Both the position numbers and the translations under genes were made by a program. From the NCBI GenBank assembly GCA_004296815.1, contig SCVT01000102.1, positions 1 to 7,538 of the forward strand: a DNA stretch of 7,538 nucleotides. Reading direction: 5' to 3'. The notes beneath the pieces are model-generated. The model had not been told where the DNA came from. It saw nothing but the letters and a program-made list of their open reading frames with translations, and searched no databases. Every line of letters begins with the position of its first letter. The stretch's first letter is position 1. Shown piece after piece: positions 6,464 to 7,538 of the stretch. This DNA is from Reyranella sp. GTDB taxonomy: Bacteria; Pseudomonadota; Alphaproteobacteria; Reyranellales; Reyranellaceae.

Positions 6464-6503
6464 GCCCCGACCGCAGAGCGGTGCTAAAGGCGGGGCCGTT
6501 TTT
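6464..6503 (+). terminator. GC-rich hairpin plus T-run in the ABC-F leader (terminator or attenuator candidate)
   Basis: GCCCCG (6464-6469) can pair with CGGGGC (6491-6496). Nested inside, ACCGC (6470-6474) pairs with GCGGT (6478-6482) across an AGA loop, leaving an 8-nt bulge on the 3' side. Two bases after the outer stem come five T residues (6499-6503). This is the shape of an intrinsic terminator read on the plus strand. It sits 13 bp before ATG 6517, just ahead of the AGGA ribosome binding site. No plus-strand gene ends nearby, so it would act either on read-through from the distant amidohydrolase operon or as an attenuator in the ABC-F leader. The bulge makes the structure imperfect, and the high GC content raises the chance of coincidence. 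Confidence 0.4.
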
Positions 6504-6506
6504 CTC

Positions 6507-6510
6507 AGGA
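6507..6510 (+). promoter_or_regulatory. Shine-Dalgarno site for the ABC-F gene
   Basis: AGGA lies six bases before ATG 6517. It supports that start over the in-frame ATG at 6412, which has no such site. Confidence 0.6.
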
Positions 6511-6516
6511 TCGGCA

Positions 6517-7538
6517 ATGGCAGCGCGTCAGGCCGTGCTCGGCATGGAGCAGGCTTCCTTCTTCTACGGCTCGGGCCGTGTGTTCGAGAACGTGTCGTTC
6601 CTGCTGGACGATGCGCGCACAGCGCTGGTCGGCGAGAACGGCGCCGGCAAGTCAACGCTGCTGAAGTGCCTGACCGGCGCGCTAGAGCTCAACGCGGGCC
6701 AGGTGATCCGCTCGCGCGGTCTGCGCATCGGCCAGGTGCCGCAGGACGTGCCCGCGTCGCTGGCGGAGCGGCCGGTGCGCGACGTGCTGGGCGAGGCGCT
6801 GGCGCGGATCGGCCAGGATGGCGACTGGTGGCGCATCGATGTGCTGGTCGACGAGATAGGCGTCGCGCCGGAGACGGTCGACAAGCCGTTCGGCACGCTC
6901 TCGGGCGGCTGGCAGCGGCTGCTGCTGATCGCGGCGGCGGCGCGGCTGGAGGAGCCCGACATCCTGATCCTCGACGAGCCGACCAACCATCTCGACCTCG
7001 CCAACATCAACACGCTGGAGCGCTGGCTGACGTCCGACTTCGCAGTGCCGATGCTGATCGTGAGCCACGACCGCGAGTTCCTCGACCGCGTGACCGAGCG
7101 CACGCTGTTCCTGCGCAGCGACGGCGTCCACACCTTCCGGACGCGCTTCTCGATCGCCCGCGAGGAGCTGCTGCGCCGCGACGCCACGGCCGCGGCCCGC
7201 GCGCGCCAGGAGGACAAAGAGATCAAGCGGCTCGAACAGGCCGCGGCGCGATACAAGGTCTGGGCGGTCAAGAACCCCGACCTCAACAAGCGCAAGAACG
7301 CCGTCGAGAGCCGCATCGCCCGCATCGAGAAGGAGCGCACGCAGACCTATGTCGCGCGCGAGCGCCGCCTCGAGCTTGCCGACGGCGACATCGACGCGCG
7401 TGTGGCGCTGCGGCTCAGCGGCCTCGACGTCGTGGCACCGGACTCAGACCGGAAGCTGATCGCGATCGACCGGCTGGCCATCGCCGCCGGCGAGCGTGTG
7501 GCCCTGCTCGGCACCAACGGTGCCGAGCAGGGCCACAC
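6517..7538 (+). CDS. ABC-F family ATPase (partial, 3' end missing)
   Basis: ABC-F proteins are soluble twin-ATPase translation factors that bind the ribosomal E site; members include EttA, Uup, YheS and antibiotic-resistance factors. The first nucleotide-binding domain is complete: Walker A GENGAGKST (39-47), signature LSGGWQ (128-133), Walker B and ABC-F box ILILDEPTNHLD (149-160), H-switch SHDR (183-186). A charged helical linker (about 210-285) corresponds to the P-site tRNA-interaction region between the two domains. The second domain begins near 295 and reaches VALLGTNGA, the start of its Walker A. There the frame changes from the expected GKS to EQGH because of the terminal palindrome, so genuine sequence probably ends near 7524. 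Family members usually run to about 530-650 residues, so roughly half the gene is missing. There are no membrane segments. The exact subfamily cannot be assigned. The gene diverges from the LLM gene across a 137-bp spacer. Confidence 0.9.
   Translation, partial: MAARQAVLGMEQASFFYGSGRVFENVSFLLDDARTALVGENGAGKSTLLKCLTGALELNAGQVIRSRGLRIGQVPQDVPASLAERPVRDVLGEALARIGQDGDWWRIDVLVDEIGVAPETVDKPFGTLSGGWQRLLLIAAAARLEEPDILILDEPTNHLDLANINTLERWLTSDFAVPMLIVSHDREFLDRVTERTLFLRSDGVHTFRTRFSIAREELLRRDATAAARARQEDKEIKRLEQAAARYKVWAVKNPDLNKRKNAVESRIARIEKERTQTYVARERRLELADGDIDARVALRLSGLDVVAPDSDRKLIAIDRLAIAAGERVALLGTNGAEQGH
7496..7538. repeat. Perfect 20-bp inverted repeat with 3-nt loop at the window edge
   Basis: Bases 7496-7515 and 7519-7538 are exact reverse complements (20 of 20) around the loop AAC, and the right arm ends at the last base of the window. 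The inner part, GGCACC-AAC-GGTGCC (7510-7524), is compatible with natural Walker A codons. The outer 14 bases (7525-7538) copy the complement of 7496-7509 and replace the codons expected for GKS. The most likely cause is fold-back copying at a fragment or contig end. Confidence 0.9.

Noticed and set aside
5585..6487. 300-codon plus-strand open frame opposite the LLM oxidoreductase
   Set aside because: It is an antisense shadow of a gene with clear family motifs. Its composition (His, Arg, Glu, Asp rich) is typical of a mirrored frame.
6564..7340. Minus-strand open frames opposite the ABC-F gene, including a Ser/Arg-rich 258-codon frame
   Set aside because: The plus strand encodes a full set of ABC ATPase motifs. 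The Ser/Arg-rich translation is the usual reverse frame of GC-rich codons.

Overview
The window is very GC-rich (roughly two thirds G+C by eye, with strongly G/C third codon positions) and almost wholly coding. Gene content (a Caulobacter XylB-like sugar dehydrogenase, an HpaI-type aldolase, a cytosine-deaminase-like amidohydrolase, an LLM flavin enzyme, an ABC-F ATPase) fits an alphaproteobacterium, perhaps a soil or freshwater member of Rhodospirillales, Hyphomicrobiales or a Reyranella-like lineage. The lineage is inferred from gene style, not from a marker gene.

Layout. Positions 1-63 hold the 3' end of an unidentified plus-strand gene, overlapping convergently with the next gene. A compact minus-strand operon follows, read right to left: aldose 1-epimerase (3257 to 2400), SDR sugar dehydrogenase (2393 to 1626), a multi-pass membrane protein of unknown function (1629 to 946, sharing a GTGA start/stop overlap with the SDR), and a membrane protein with two DUF3592-like modules (941 to 48). 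A 60-bp divergent intergenic region (3258-3317) carries a 24-bp imperfect inverted repeat that could be a shared operator. From it a plus-strand operon reads rightwards: HpcH/HpaI-family pyruvate aldolase (3318-4103) and, 2 nt later, an amidohydrolase (4106-5284). An LLM-class flavin-dependent oxidoreductase lies convergently on the minus strand (6379 to 5285), with zero bases between the two stop codons. Divergent from it, an ABC-F ATPase starts at 6517 and runs off the right edge.

How the genes may work together. Mutarotase plus XylB-like dehydrogenase would oxidise a pentose or related aldose to its lactone, and HpaI-family aldolases cleave 2-keto-3-deoxy sugar acids to pyruvate plus an aldehyde. 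The divergent pair therefore looks like part of a non-phosphorylating (Dahms-type) sugar pathway. The lactonase and sugar-acid dehydratase are not in the window, and the amidohydrolase does not fit that scheme, so the two operons may serve different substrates. The ABC-F protein is probably unrelated and acts on the ribosome.

The clearest anomaly is at the right edge. The last 43 bases are a perfect 20+3+20 palindrome that interrupts the second Walker A motif of the ABC-F gene. It looks like a fold-back artefact at a contig end rather than biology. The most interesting possible biology is a GC hairpin plus T-run just upstream of the ABC-F ribosome binding site, and the aldolase/amidohydrolase pair, in which the usual cytosine deaminase catalytic Glu appears to be Asp. 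I found no strong evidence of a wholly new system, and no RNA genes, CRISPR arrays or mobile elements.
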